64,000 nt of DNA, from assembly GCA_937146765.1 (NCBI GenBank), contig CAKZRP010000064.1, positions 124,001 through 188,000 of the forward strand, written 5' to 3'. Origin of the DNA: an uncultured Paracoccaceae bacterium (GTDB lineage: Bacteria; Pseudomonadota; Alphaproteobacteria; Rhodobacterales; Rhodobacteraceae). Positions 1 to 8,326 of the stretch are shown here, piece after piece (the stretch's first letter is position 1; every line of letters begins with the position of its first letter). A program made the position numbers and the translations under genes. Below the pieces are notes generated by a model, which saw only the letters and a list, made by a program, of their open reading frames with translations, was not told where the DNA came from and made no database searches.

Positions 1-515
1 CCGGAAGAGAAGATCAACCGCACCTTTGGCAAGCTGATCCCCTCTGTGGCACGCACCAAAAGGCGCAGCTGCGCGGGCGTCGCATAAAGCACGGTGGCGC
101 GATGTTGCTCTACGCCCAAGGCCTGCGCCCGTGGACCCATGCCGCCCAGCATCGCAAGATCCGCGCCGATATGGCAGGCGGCGACCGCGGCAAACAGGGT
201 CAGCGAATGCGACAGGCTGCCAAGCGTGACGTAGACGTCCTCTGCCGAAAGGGCGAATATCTTTGCATCCCTCTCGAAACTTGCCAGCCAGCTTGCGGGC
301 GTGCGGCGGATGGTCTTGGCAAAGCCAGTAGAGCCAGAACTTTGACAATAGAGCCATTGTTCAGGCTCTAACACGAGCGAAATCGGTTCCTCACCCGGTC
401 GCGCCAGCACAGATTGGCCCTGTTCCAAGGCGCTCAGCAACGGCGCAAGACCCGCAACATCGGGGGTCAGGATGCGCGTTTCGGGGGAGAGGTGAAATCT
501 GCGGCGCTCCGGCAC
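1..515 (-). CDS. AMP-binding (acyl-CoA synthetase-like) enzyme, partial, 3' end outside window
   Basis: This gene is absent from the ORF track because it runs off the left edge. Translating the minus strand from a GTG at 515, with GGAG six bases upstream, gives about 171 residues. The adenylate-forming signature SSGSTGFAK lies near residue 60, followed by a stretch like SLSHSLTLFAAVAAC and then LYATPAQLRLLV, both typical of the ATP/substrate-binding core of AMP-dependent synthetases. Only about 55 residues precede the P-loop, so it belongs to a short-N-terminus subgroup. It lies just downstream of the RpiR gene in the same direction and may be co-transcribed with it. The acyl or aryl substrate cannot be read from the fragment. 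Confidence 0.75.
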   Translation of the reverse strand, partial: MPERRRFHLSPETRILTPDVAGLAPLLSALEQGQSVLARPGEEPISLVLEPEQWLYCQSSGSTGFAKTIRRTPASWLASFERDAKIFALSAEDVYVTLGSLSHSLTLFAAVAACHIGADLAMLGGMGPRAQALGVEQHRATVLYATPAQLRLLVRATEGISLPKVRLIFSS

Positions 516-578
516 GGGCGGCTCCAACTGGCGAGGGTTGCCAGAGAATAACCTGCGCCACGGGTGGCGAACAGGGCT

Positions 579-1433
579 TCAGGTGAACTTGCGAAACAGC
601 CGCGTGCGGTCAAAGGCGGCTTCCAGCTCGTCGGTGCGCGCCTTCACCGTCTCCCAGTGGTCTTCCTGAATCTTGGCGATCATGCTCTCCACCAGCAGTA
701 AGAGCGCAACGCCGGAATCCCAGGCCGAGGGGACATTGATCCGCGCCGAGAAGGTGTGCTTGGCCACCTTCTGAATCGGCGAGCGCCATTGATCGGTGAA
801 CAAGACCACATCAACGCCGCGCTCATGCGCCATCTCGGCCAAGAGCAGGGTGGCATTTTCATAGCGGCGGATGTCAAACAGGATCAGCATGTCGCCAGGT
901 GACAGATCCAGCACCGAATGAGTCCAAGAGGCGCGCGGCGGGATCATAAACACATCGCGGCGGATCATCTGCAGATGCAGGTAGAAGTTCTGCGCGAGCG
1001 TGCCGCTCAGCCGTCCGCCTGCGATATGGATGCGGTGCGAGGTATCGGCGATCCGATTGCAGAGCCTATCGAACTCCTCAAGGTTCACATTCTCCAGCGT
1101 GGCGCGGATATTGTCGTAGACCGCCACTGCATAGCGGTTGAGCATATGGGTTTCCGGCAAGGCGGGCGCCTGTTCGGCGCGTTTGTCCACCGGGTTCGAG
1201 ATGATCTCTCGCAGCTCTTCGCGCAGGGCGTGCTGGAACTCCGGATAGCCTGAGAACCCCAATTTCTGCACCATGCGCGCCACTGTGGGGGTGGAGACTG
1301 CGGCCAGATCCGCAAGCTCGGTGATGCTGCCAAGGCCGGGGATCGGGTAATTGTCGAGAATGGCGGCGGCGAGCTGACGCTCAGCCCGGGTGAGGTCTTC
1401 CTCGCGCGCTTTCAGTTTCTCGGCAATCGTCAT
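579..1433 (-). CDS. RpiR/MurR-family transcriptional regulator (HTH + SIS)
   Basis: The protein is 284 residues. An N-terminal HTH_6 domain covers about residues 1-77 (LADLAAVSTPTVARMVQKLGF is the recognition region) and a SIS sugar-phosphate-type sensor domain covers about 120-260. The ORF track starts ten codons upstream; the ATG at 1433 is preferred because AGGAGG lies seven bases before it and the protein then starts MTIAEKLK, as in family members. It is divergent from the amidohydrolase/TRAP/ligase operon and is the obvious candidate regulator of it. SIS domains usually bind phosphosugars, but RpiR members also control amine and amino-acid pathways, so the ligand is open. Confidence 0.88.
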   Translation of the reverse strand: MTIAEKLKAREEDLTRAERQLAAAILDNYPIPGLGSITELADLAAVSTPTVARMVQKLGFSGYPEFQHALREELREIISNPVDKRAEQAPALPETHMLNRYAVAVYDNIRATLENVNLEEFDRLCNRIADTSHRIHIAGGRLSGTLAQNFYLHLQMIRRDVFMIPPRASWTHSVLDLSPGDMLILFDIRRYENATLLLAEMAHERGVDVVLFTDQWRSPIQKVAKHTFSARINVPSAWDSGVALLLLVESMIAKIQEDHWETVKARTDELEAAFDRTRLFRKFT

Positions 1434-1485
1434 CCACGGCCCTCCTGCACGGGTTTTTCGCATATTATTACAGGACGCATCGCGA

Positions 1486-1501
1486 TGAAAGAAATTTTAC
1501 A
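1486..1501. promoter_or_regulatory. Candidate RpiR operator in divergent promoter
   Basis: The RpiR/amidohydrolase intergenic region contains TGAAAGAAATTTTACA, an imperfect inverted repeat with TGAAA and TTTTACA arms resembling the AT-rich palindromes bound by RpiR-family proteins such as HexR. A second partial arm (ATTATTACA) lies about 30 bases away. The assignment rests on position and partial symmetry only. Confidence 0.35.
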
Positions 1502-1537
1502 GAAACCATATTGACAGAACGAGGTCGGCTGAAGAGC

Positions 1538-2323
1538 ATGCTTCACATGACGATAGATACGCTCACCTCCGGGATTGATCCCTCCTTTGGACCCGCTGTT
1601 GCCCGCACCCCGCGCGGGCTGGAAGCTGAGGTCATTGTTGTTTGCGAACACGCTTCCAATTGGATTCCGCCGGGCCTGTCGGACCTTGGTTTGGACGTCC
1701 ATGCCAAGCACAGCCATATCGCCTGGGACCCGGGCGCGCTGAGCGTGGCGCGGCTTTTGGCCGATACGCTGGCGGCACCCTTGGTGGAGGGCTGTATCTC
1801 TCGCTTGGTCTACGACCTCAATCGGCCGCCGGAATCGCCCACCGCGATCCCCGAAACGTCCGAGGTTTTTGCGGTACCGGGAAATCGCGACCTCTCGGAC
1901 GCGGCGCGTGCAGAGCGGGTAGCAGCGGTCTACGAACCGTTCCGCACCGCCTTGGCCGAAGAAATCGCCAGCCGCGCGGGCAAGCTGCGATTGCTGGTCA
2001 CGGTGCATAGTTTCACCCCGATCTACAACGGCGTGCCGCGCGACGTCGAGTTGGGTCTGCTGCATGGCCGAGACGACCGCTTTGCCATCGAAATGCTGGC
2101 CCGCCAACCGGAGGGTCTTGCCTGGGACACCCGCCTCAATGAGCCGTACAGTGCGGTGGATGGCGTGGCCCATACCCTGGATCTGCACGGCTGCGACAAT
2201 GGTCTGTTGAATGTGATGTTGGAAATCCGCAACGACCTGATCGCCACGGCGGACCAGCAGAAGGTCTGGGCTGACGCACTCGCCCCTTGGATCAAGACCA
2301 CTCTAGAGGAGGGGTTCGCATGA
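1538..2323 (+). CDS. N-formylglutamate amidohydrolase family protein
   Basis: A 261-residue member of the N-formylglutamate amidohydrolase family (PF05013), zinc-type enzymes that cleave N-acyl-glutamate amides. Family features are VVCEHASNWIPPGL near the N-terminus, HIAWDPGA, and LVTVHSFTPIYNG in the middle. The ORF track begins at a TTG (1511); the ATG at 1538 or the one at 1547 is likelier, and neither has a perfect ribosome site (GAAGAG precedes 1547 by about ten bases). It leads an operon: its TGA overlaps the dctQ ATG. No histidine-degradation genes are nearby, so a role releasing glutamate from a gamma-glutamyl or N-acyl intermediate made by the ligase downstream is more plausible than Hut function; this is inference. 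Confidence 0.85.
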   Translation: MLHMTIDTLTSGIDPSFGPAVARTPRGLEAEVIVVCEHASNWIPPGLSDLGLDVHAKHSHIAWDPGALSVARLLADTLAAPLVEGCISRLVYDLNRPPESPTAIPETSEVFAVPGNRDLSDAARAERVAAVYEPFRTALAEEIASRAGKLRLLVTVHSFTPIYNGVPRDVELGLLHGRDDRFAIEMLARQPEGLAWDTRLNEPYSAVDGVAHTLDLHGCDNGLLNVMLEIRNDLIATADQQKVWADALAPWIKTTLEEGFA

Positions 2324-2904
2324 TCGCAGCCATGCTGGGTTATGTGCGTGTTGTGGATGCGGTGAATTACCGGATCGGCCGCCTGATGATGTGGAGCCTT
2401 TTTGCGATGATGGGGATCCTCTTGTGGTCCTCAATCTCCAAGACCTTCTTCCTGCCCTCGCTCTGGACACTGGAAATGGCGCAGTTTGCCATGGTGACCT
2501 ATTACATCCTTGGCGGGCCCTACTCGATCCAGCTGGGGTCTAACGTGCGGATGGATCTGTTTTATCACAACTGGTCCACCCGGCGGAAAGCCTGGTTTGA
2601 TGCCTTCACCGTGTTGGCGTTGATCGCTTATCTCGCCATCCTGTTTTACGGCGGCCTCAGCTCGACCGCCTATTCGCTCGGCTATTGGGGCGACAATCCC
2701 TTTGCCTTCTTCACCGGTCTGATTACCGGGTCCGAGGAAGTGGGCCATATGGAGCGCGCCTCCACCGCATGGCGGCCCTTCATCTGGCCGATCAAGAGCA
2801 TCATGGTCTTCGGCTTCTTCCTGATGCTGTTGCAGGCCATTTCAGAACTTTTCAAAGACATTGCCCGCCTCAAGGGCCACGAGATCGCAAGCGAGCGCGC
2901 GTAA
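2320..2904 (+). CDS. dctQ: TRAP transporter small permease (DctQ)
   Basis: 194 residues when started at ATG 2320, which has AGAGGAGGGG just upstream and overlaps the previous stop as ATGA; the ORF track's earlier start is upstream read-through. The protein shows four hydrophobic segments typical of the DctQ subunit (for example around MMWSLFAMMGILLWSSISKTFF and IMVFGFFLMLLQAISELF). DctQ pairs with DctM in the inner membrane to move a substrate delivered by the periplasmic DctP, driven by a sodium or proton gradient. The stop codon overlaps the dctM start (TAATG), so all three TRAP genes are translationally coupled or closely spaced. Confidence 0.9.
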   Translation: MIAAMLGYVRVVDAVNYRIGRLMMWSLFAMMGILLWSSISKTFFLPSLWTLEMAQFAMVTYYILGGPYSIQLGSNVRMDLFYHNWSTRRKAWFDAFTVLALIAYLAILFYGGLSSTAYSLGYWGDNPFAFFTGLITGSEEVGHMERASTAWRPFIWPIKSIMVFGFFLMLLQAISELFKDIARLKGHEIASERA

Positions 2905-4223
2905 TGAGCCAGGAATATATCGCCATCTTCATGTTCGCTTCGATGATGCTGATGCTCTTCACCGGGCAGCGCGTCTTTGGGGCCATTGGGGCGGTCGGCG
3001 CCATTGCCTCGCTGCTGCTTTGGGGGGTGGGGGGCTACGACATTCCCTTTGCTGCCGCGATGAAGCTGATGAAGTGGTATCCGCTGCTGACGCTGCCGAT
3101 GTTCATCTTCATGGGCTATGTGCTGAGCGAGAGCCGCCTGGCCGACGATCTTTACAAGATGTTCCACGTCTGGATGGGGCCGATCAATGGCGGTCTCGCC
3201 ATCGGTACTATCGGTCTGATGGTGCTGGTCTCCGCGATGAACGGCCTGTCGGTGGCCGGCATGGCCATTGGTGCCACCATCGCCCTGCCGGAGCTGTTGA
3301 AGCGCGGCTATGACAAGACCATGGTCACGGGCGTCATTCAGGCTGGATCCTCGCTCGGAATTCTGGTGCCGCCCTCGGTCGTGCTGGTGCTATACGCGAT
3401 GATCGCGCGGCAGCCGGTGGGGCAGCTGTGGCTGGCCGGTGTGATACCGGGCTTGATGATGGCGGGGCTGTTCATCATCTACATCTGGCTGCGCTGCAAG
3501 ATCACGCCGTCGCTGGGTCCGGCGATGGAAGACGCGCATGAGGTGTCGCGCGCCGAAAAACTGCGCCTGTTGGGCGCGGGTGCACTGCCCTTGCTGATCT
3601 TTGCCGCGATGATGGTGCCCTTTGTGAATGGCTGGACCTCGCTGGTGGAAAGCTCTGCCATTGGCGCGCTCACCGCGCTGGCGGCTTCTATCGCCAAGGG
3701 GCGGATGAGCTGGCGGATTTTCGAATCCTGCACCAAGAACACGCTGGCCATCTCCTGCATGTTCATGTGGATCATCCTTGCCGCCTTGGGCTTTGGTGCG
3801 GTGTTTGACGGTCTGGGCGCGGTGAAGGCGATCGACAGCCTGTTCACCGATCAACTGGGCCTCAGCCCCTGGGTGATCCTGATCCTGATGCAGCTCAGCT
3901 TTATCATCATGGGGACCTTCCTGGATGACACGGCGATGCTGGTGATCGTGGCGCCGCTTTATGTGCCGCTGGTGGCCGCTCTGGGCTTTGATCTGGTGTG
4001 GTATGGTGTGCTTTATACAATCACCACGCAGATCGCCTATATGACGCCGCCCTTCGGCTATAACCTCTTCTTGATGCGGGCAATGGCGCCGCCGGAGATA
4101 GGCTTGGGCGATATCTACCGCTCCATCGTGCCCTTCGTCGGGATCATGGTTGTGGCTTTGGCGATTATCATGGCGTTCCCGCAGATCGCCCTGTGGCTGC
4201 CGCAAACGATTTACGGACAATAA
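2904..4223 (+). CDS. dctM: TRAP transporter large permease (DctM)
   Basis: 439 residues from ATG 2904; the ORF track begins 73 codons too early, inside dctQ. It is a very hydrophobic polytopic protein with about 12 membrane segments and DctM-type signatures such as GYVLSESRLADDLYKM, QAGSSLGILVPPSVVLVLYAMIA, MGTFLDDTAMLVIVAPLYVP and TTQIAYMTPPFGYNLFLM. It forms the translocation subunit with the preceding DctQ. The binding protein follows 54 bases downstream, after a short untranslated gap. Confidence 0.93.
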   Translation: MSQEYIAIFMFASMMLMLFTGQRVFGAIGAVGAIASLLLWGVGGYDIPFAAAMKLMKWYPLLTLPMFIFMGYVLSESRLADDLYKMFHVWMGPINGGLAIGTIGLMVLVSAMNGLSVAGMAIGATIALPELLKRGYDKTMVTGVIQAGSSLGILVPPSVVLVLYAMIARQPVGQLWLAGVIPGLMMAGLFIIYIWLRCKITPSLGPAMEDAHEVSRAEKLRLLGAGALPLLIFAAMMVPFVNGWTSLVESSAIGALTALAASIAKGRMSWRIFESCTKNTLAISCMFMWIILAALGFGAVFDGLGAVKAIDSLFTDQLGLSPWVILILMQLSFIIMGTFLDDTAMLVIVAPLYVPLVAALGFDLVWYGVLYTITTQIAYMTPPFGYNLFLMRAMAPPEIGLGDIYRSIVPFVGIMVVALAIIMAFPQIALWLPQTIYGQ

Positions 4224-4277
4224 TCAGAAGGTCGACCTCCAAGCGGCCCTGCACATAACAACAGAGAGGTACTTACC

Positions 4278-5315
4278 ATGACGACACGTCGTAATTTTCT
4301 GAAGACCACGGCATTTGGTGCCGCAGCCGCTGCCCCGTTGGCCACCCCAGCGCTGGCACAGGGCAAGATCACCTGGCGGATGCAGACCTACGCAGGTCCG
4401 GCGCTGGCCGCCCATGTGATCGATCCGGCGATCCAGATGTTCAACAAGATCGCAGGCGACCGCATGCAGATCGAACTCTATTACGCCGACCAGCTGGTCC
4501 CCACCGGCGAGCTGTTCCGCGCGCTGCAAAAGGGCACCATCGACGCGGTGCAGTCCGATGACGACTCCATGGCCTCACCGACCGAAGTGACCGTATTTGG
4601 CGGCTATTTCCCCTTTGCCTCCCGCTATTCGCTCGACGTGCCGGTGCTGTTCAACCAGTTCGGCCTGAACGAGATCTGGGACGAAGAATATTCTAAGGTT
4701 GGCGTGAAGCATATTTCGGCCGGCTCCTGGGACCCCTGCCACTTTGCCACCAAGGACCCGATCACCAGCCTGAAGGATCTGGAAGGCAAGCGCGTCTTCA
4801 CCTTCCCGACCGCCGGTCGTTTCCTCAGCCAGTTCGGCGTGGTGCCGGTCACCCTGCCGTGGGAAGATATCGAAGTTGCGGTGCAGACCGGCGAGCTCGA
4901 TGGCATCGCTTGGTCCGGCATCACCGAGGATTACACCGTGGGTTGGGCCGATGTGACCAACTACTTCCTCACCAACAATATCTCCGGCGCCTGGGCGGGC
5001 AGCTTCTTTGCCAACATGGACCGCTGGAATGAGCTGCCGGAAGACCTGCAGACCCTGTTCCGCGTCTGCTGTGACCAGTCGCATTACTACCGTCAGTGGT
5101 GGTATTGGGGAGGCGAAGCCTCTCTGCGCGTTAATGGCGATAAGATGAAGCTGACCTCGATTCCGGACGCAGAATGGCAGACCGTCGAAGACGCCGCCGT
5201 GAAATTCTGGGACGAGATCGCAGCCGAGTCCGAAACCAAGGCAAAGGTCGTCGAGATCTTCAAGAAATATAACGCGGATATGGCCAAGGCTGGCCGTCCC
5301 TATCGCTACGGCTGA
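4278..5315 (+). CDS. dctP: TRAP transporter substrate-binding protein (DctP), Tat signal
   Basis: A 345-residue periplasmic binding protein. The N-terminus MTTRRNFLKTTAFGAAAA carries a twin-arginine motif and ends with ATPALAQ, so it is probably exported folded by Tat. The family region LEGKRVFTFP keeps the arginine that in DctP proteins salt-bridges a carboxylate of the ligand, suggesting an anionic or zwitterionic substrate. The segment LPWEDIEVAVQTGELDGIAW is the expected DctP hinge region. The gene sits between the permease genes and the ligase gene; a GC-rich hairpin follows its stop and could stabilise the transcript for high binding-protein levels. The ligand is unknown. Confidence 0.92.
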   Translation: MTTRRNFLKTTAFGAAAAAPLATPALAQGKITWRMQTYAGPALAAHVIDPAIQMFNKIAGDRMQIELYYADQLVPTGELFRALQKGTIDAVQSDDDSMASPTEVTVFGGYFPFASRYSLDVPVLFNQFGLNEIWDEEYSKVGVKHISAGSWDPCHFATKDPITSLKDLEGKRVFTFPTAGRFLSQFGVVPVTLPWEDIEVAVQTGELDGIAWSGITEDYTVGWADVTNYFLTNNISGAWAGSFFANMDRWNELPEDLQTLFRVCCDQSHYYRQWWYWGGEASLRVNGDKMKLTSIPDAEWQTVEDAAVKFWDEIAAESETKAKVVEIFKKYNADMAKAGRPYRYG

Positions 5316-5342
5316 TCAGGTCGTAAGACGTCACCAAATGTC

Positions 5343-5369
5343 GGGGGCGGGGCTTTGGTCCTGCCCCCT
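5343..5369 (+). terminator. Intercistronic hairpin after dctP
   Basis: GGGGGC and GCCCCC arms flank a short loop between dctP and the glutamine-synthetase-like gene. There is no U-tract, so it is more likely an attenuator or mRNA-stabilising stem-loop than a full terminator. Confidence 0.4.
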
Positions 5370-5392
5370 GTCAGCAATCAAGGGAAAGACAG

Positions 5393-6745
5393 ATGACTTT
5401 CGAGGATCTCAAGGAACAGGTCGCCGCCGGACGGATTGATACCGTGCTGGTCTGCATTGTGGACATGCAGGGCCGCCTGATGGGCAAACGCTTCCACGCC
5501 GAGGCTTTCCTCGAGATGGCGCATGACGAGACGCATTGCTGCAACTACTTGCTGGCCACCGACCTTGCGATGTCGACTCCGGTCGGTTTTGCCGCCACCA
5601 GCTGGGAACACGGCTATGGCGACTACATCATGAAGCCGGACCTGACCACGCTGCGCCCGGTGCCGTGGCTGGAGGGGACCGCCATGGTGCTTTGTGATGT
5701 GATCGATCACCACACCCATGCGCCCGTTGGTCATTCGCCGCGCCAGATGCTGAAATCGCAGATCGCCCGCTGCGCCGAGGCCGGTCTGACGCCGATGATG
5801 GCGACCGAGCTGGAGTTTTTCCTGTTCCGCGGCACCCATGACGAGATCGCCCGTGGTGGCTTCCGCAATCTGGAGCCGATCTCGACCTATAACGAGGACT
5901 ATAGCATCTTCCAGACCTCGAAAGAGGAGCCGGTGATGCGGCCGATCCGTAACCATCTGCGCGCCATGGGGCTGCCGATCGAAGGGTCCAAAGGTGAGGC
6001 CGAGGCGGGTCAGGAAGAGCTGAACATCAAATACGCCGAAGCCATGGCGACTGCCGATCACCACACGATCGCCAAACATGGCATCAAGGAAATCGCCCAT
6101 CAGCAGGGCTATGCCGCGACCTTCCTGCCGAAGTGGCACCACGCGCGGGTGGGGTCGTCCTCCCATGTGCATCAGTCGCTGTGGAAAGATGGCAAGAACG
6201 CCTTTTACGACGAGAGCGCGCCGCTTGGAAAATCCAAGCTGATGGACCACTATATGGCGGGCCTGCTGAAATACGCCGCCGATTACACATACTTTATGGC
6301 GCCCTACATCAACAGCTACAAACGCTTTGCCAAGGGCACCTTTGCGCCGACCCAGGTGGTCTGGTCGGTGGACAACCGGACCGCGGCCTTCCGCCTGTGC
6401 GGTGAGGGCACCAAGGCGGTGCGTGTTGAATGCCGGGTGCCGGGCTCGGACATGAACCCCTATCTGGCGCAGGCCGCGATGCTGGCCGCAGGTCTCAAAG
6501 GGATCGAGGAGAAGCTGGAGCTGCAGGCGGCGTTCAGCGGTGATGCCTATGAGAGCAAGGTGAAGACCCACATCCCCCAGACGCTGCAGGATGCGCGCGA
6601 GGCGATGATGGGGTCCGAGATGCTGCGCGAAGCCTTTGGCGAGGTGGTGATGACCCATTACGCCCGTGCGGCCGAGTGGGAGATCGAAGAGTTCAACCGC
6701 GTGGTGACCGACTACGAGATCGCGCGCGGATTTGAGAAGGCCTGA
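5393..6745 (+). CDS. Glutamine synthetase family protein (gamma-glutamyl-amine ligase-like)
   Basis: 450 residues with the GS catalytic core: ATELEFFLF (metal/glutamate site) near residue 137, EAGQEELNIKYAEAM, the ATP-binding GSSSHVHQSLW near 260, NSYKRFAKGTFAPTQVVWSVDNR, and ECRVPGSDMNPYLAQAAML. It lacks an obvious adenylylation-tyrosine segment of housekeeping GlnA and resembles PuuA/IpuC/GMAS-type ligases that join glutamate to amines. Expected reaction: amine + glutamate + ATP to gamma-glutamyl amide. The neighbouring alcohol and aldehyde dehydrogenases suggest oxidation of the glutamylated side chain, and the amidohydrolase at the operon start could release glutamate. The amine substrate is not determinable here. 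Confidence 0.85.
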   Translation: MTFEDLKEQVAAGRIDTVLVCIVDMQGRLMGKRFHAEAFLEMAHDETHCCNYLLATDLAMSTPVGFAATSWEHGYGDYIMKPDLTTLRPVPWLEGTAMVLCDVIDHHTHAPVGHSPRQMLKSQIARCAEAGLTPMMATELEFFLFRGTHDEIARGGFRNLEPISTYNEDYSIFQTSKEEPVMRPIRNHLRAMGLPIEGSKGEAEAGQEELNIKYAEAMATADHHTIAKHGIKEIAHQQGYAATFLPKWHHARVGSSSHVHQSLWKDGKNAFYDESAPLGKSKLMDHYMAGLLKYAADYTYFMAPYINSYKRFAKGTFAPTQVVWSVDNRTAAFRLCGEGTKAVRVECRVPGSDMNPYLAQAAMLAAGLKGIEEKLELQAAFSGDAYESKVKTHIPQTLQDAREAMMGSEMLREAFGEVVMTHYARAAEWEIEEFNRVVTDYEIARGFEKA

Positions 6746-6759
6746 TACCTAGAGGGCTA

Positions 6760-6809
6760 GCGGGGGCCAGCCCCCGCACCCCCGGGATATTTGAGAGAAG
6801 ATGAAGAGA
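6760..6809 (+). repeat. Palindromic intergenic element, copy A
   Basis: A GC-rich hairpin (GCGGGGGC ... GCCCCCGC) is followed by CCCCCGGGATATTTGAG and AGAAGATGAAG. The CCGGGATATTT core with an AAGATGAAG-like tail recurs at 8235, 55376 and 60220, so this is a dispersed element rather than a simple terminator. It lies between the ligase and aldehyde dehydrogenase genes. Confidence 0.7.
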
Positions 6810-6847
6810 GGCAGGGCTGTATCCAGCACCTGCGGAGGAGTGCGCCC

Positions 6848-8230
6848 ATGGGCAAGACTTTGAACTGTATTTCGCCGATTGATGGATCGGTTTACGCCAG
6901 CCGCGAGACGCTGGATTTGGACGCAGCCCGCGCTGAAGTCGCCAAGGTGCGTGCCGCGCAAAAGGCCTGGGCTGCACGCCCCTTGCAGGAGCGGGTGGAT
7001 CTGGTGCTGGCAGGTGTTGCTGCCGTTGGCGCGATGAACGACGAGATCGTCCCCGAACTGGCGCATATGATGGGCCGTCCCACTCGCTTTGGTGGCGAAT
7101 TCCGCGGCTTCAACGAGCGCGCTTCCTACATGGCTGAGATCGCTGCTGAAGCTTTGGCGGATATCGAGGTGGGTGAGGATGCGAGTTTCAAACGCTACAT
7201 CAAGCGCATCCCGCATGGGGTGGTCTTTGTCGTTGCGCCTTGGAACTACCCCTATATGACGGCGATCAACACGGTGGCACCGGCGCTGATCGCAGGCAAT
7301 ACGGTGGTTCTGAAACACGCCACGCAGACGCTGCTGGTGGGTGAGAGGATGGCGGCGGCCTTCCACGCCGCTGGCGTGCCTGAGGAGGTGTTCAAGAATG
7401 TCTTCCTCGACCACGATGTCACCTCTGCCCTGATTGCCGAACGCGCCTTTGACTTCGTGAACTTCACCGGCTCTGTCGGCGGTGGTCAGGCGATGGAGCG
7501 CGCTGCAGCGGGCACCTTTACCGGCGTTGGCACCGAGCTTGGAGGCAAGGACCCTGGTTATGTCATGGAGGACGCCGACCTCGACGCGGCGGTTGATACT
7601 CTGATCGACGGCGCCATGTTCAACTCCGGTCAGTGCTGCTGCGGGATCGAGCGGATCTATGTCCACGAGAGCCTCTATGACGCCTTTGTGGAAAAGGCCG
7701 TGGCTTTGGTCAAAGGTTACAAACTTGGCAACCCGCTGGATGCAGAGACCACCATTGGCCCGATGGCGAATGTGCGCTTTGCCGAGGAAGTCCGCGCCCA
7801 GATCGCCGAGGCCCTGGCGCAAGGCGCGGTGGCCCATATCGAGCCCTTCGCCGAGGACGATGGCGCCGCCTATCTGACCCCGCAGATCCTGACCAATGTC
7901 ACCCACGAGATGCGCGTGATGCGCGATGAAAGCTTCGGCCCCGTGGTGGGCATCATGAAGGTCTCCTCGGATGAGGAAGCCATCCGCCTGATGAATGACA
8001 GCGAATTCGGCCTCACCGTCTCGCTCTGGACCAAAGATTTGGAGCGCGCTGAAGCGATCGGCGATCAGTTGGAAACCGGCACGGTCTTTATGAACCGCGC
8101 TGACTATCTTGATCCGGGCCTCTGCTGGACCGGCTGCAAGAACACCGGGCGTGGCGGCGGCCTCTCTGTCATTGGTTATCAGAACCTGACCCGGCCGAAG
8201 TCTTATCACCTGAAAAAAGTCACCTCCTAA
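6848..8230 (+). CDS. Aldehyde dehydrogenase family protein
   Basis: 460 residues from ATG 6848 (GGAGG about eight bases upstream); the ORF track begins in the repeat element before it. NAD(P)-dependent ALDH motifs are FVVAPWNYPYMTAINTVAPAL, FTGSVGGGQAMERA, TELGGKDPGYVMEDAD, and the catalytic cysteine region FNSGQCCCGIERIYV, with an unusual triple cysteine. It should oxidise an aldehyde to a carboxylate, probably the product of the adjacent iron alcohol dehydrogenase, on free or gamma-glutamylated substrate. A palindromic repeat copy lies on each side of the gene, but orientation and spacing still fit a single operon. Confidence 0.9.
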   Translation: MGKTLNCISPIDGSVYASRETLDLDAARAEVAKVRAAQKAWAARPLQERVDLVLAGVAAVGAMNDEIVPELAHMMGRPTRFGGEFRGFNERASYMAEIAAEALADIEVGEDASFKRYIKRIPHGVVFVVAPWNYPYMTAINTVAPALIAGNTVVLKHATQTLLVGERMAAAFHAAGVPEEVFKNVFLDHDVTSALIAERAFDFVNFTGSVGGGQAMERAAAGTFTGVGTELGGKDPGYVMEDADLDAAVDTLIDGAMFNSGQCCCGIERIYVHESLYDAFVEKAVALVKGYKLGNPLDAETTIGPMANVRFAEEVRAQIAEALAQGAVAHIEPFAEDDGAAYLTPQILTNVTHEMRVMRDESFGPVVGIMKVSSDEEAIRLMNDSEFGLTVSLWTKDLERAEAIGDQLETGTVFMNRADYLDPGLCWTGCKNTGRGGGLSVIGYQNLTRPKSYHLKKVTS

Positions 8231-8234
8231 GGCC

Positions 8235-8298
8235 CTTCATCTTTTCAAAAATATCCCGGGGGAGCTTGCCGGATGGCAAGCGGGGGCAGCGCCCCCAT
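8235..8298 (-). repeat. Palindromic intergenic element, copy B
   Basis: Read on the minus strand it contains a GGGGGC hairpin, CTTGCC/GGCAAG arms and the CCCCCGGGATATTTTTG core followed by AAAAGATGAAGGGC. It is the inverted counterpart of copy A and lies immediately after the aldehyde dehydrogenase stop. Confidence 0.75.
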
Positions 8299-8326
8299 TC
8301 CCGGCTCTCATCACAGGAACATGCAG

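Noticed and set aside
102-371. 89-residue plus-strand ORF at the left edge
   Set aside because: Its complement encodes a clear AMP-binding protein fragment.
1511-1516. TTGACA as a -35 box of the amidohydrolase operon
   Set aside because: No suitable -10 box lies 16-18 bases downstream, and the position falls too close to the start codon.
6749-8209. 486-residue minus-strand ORF
   Set aside because: Antisense to the aldehyde dehydrogenase; a shadow.
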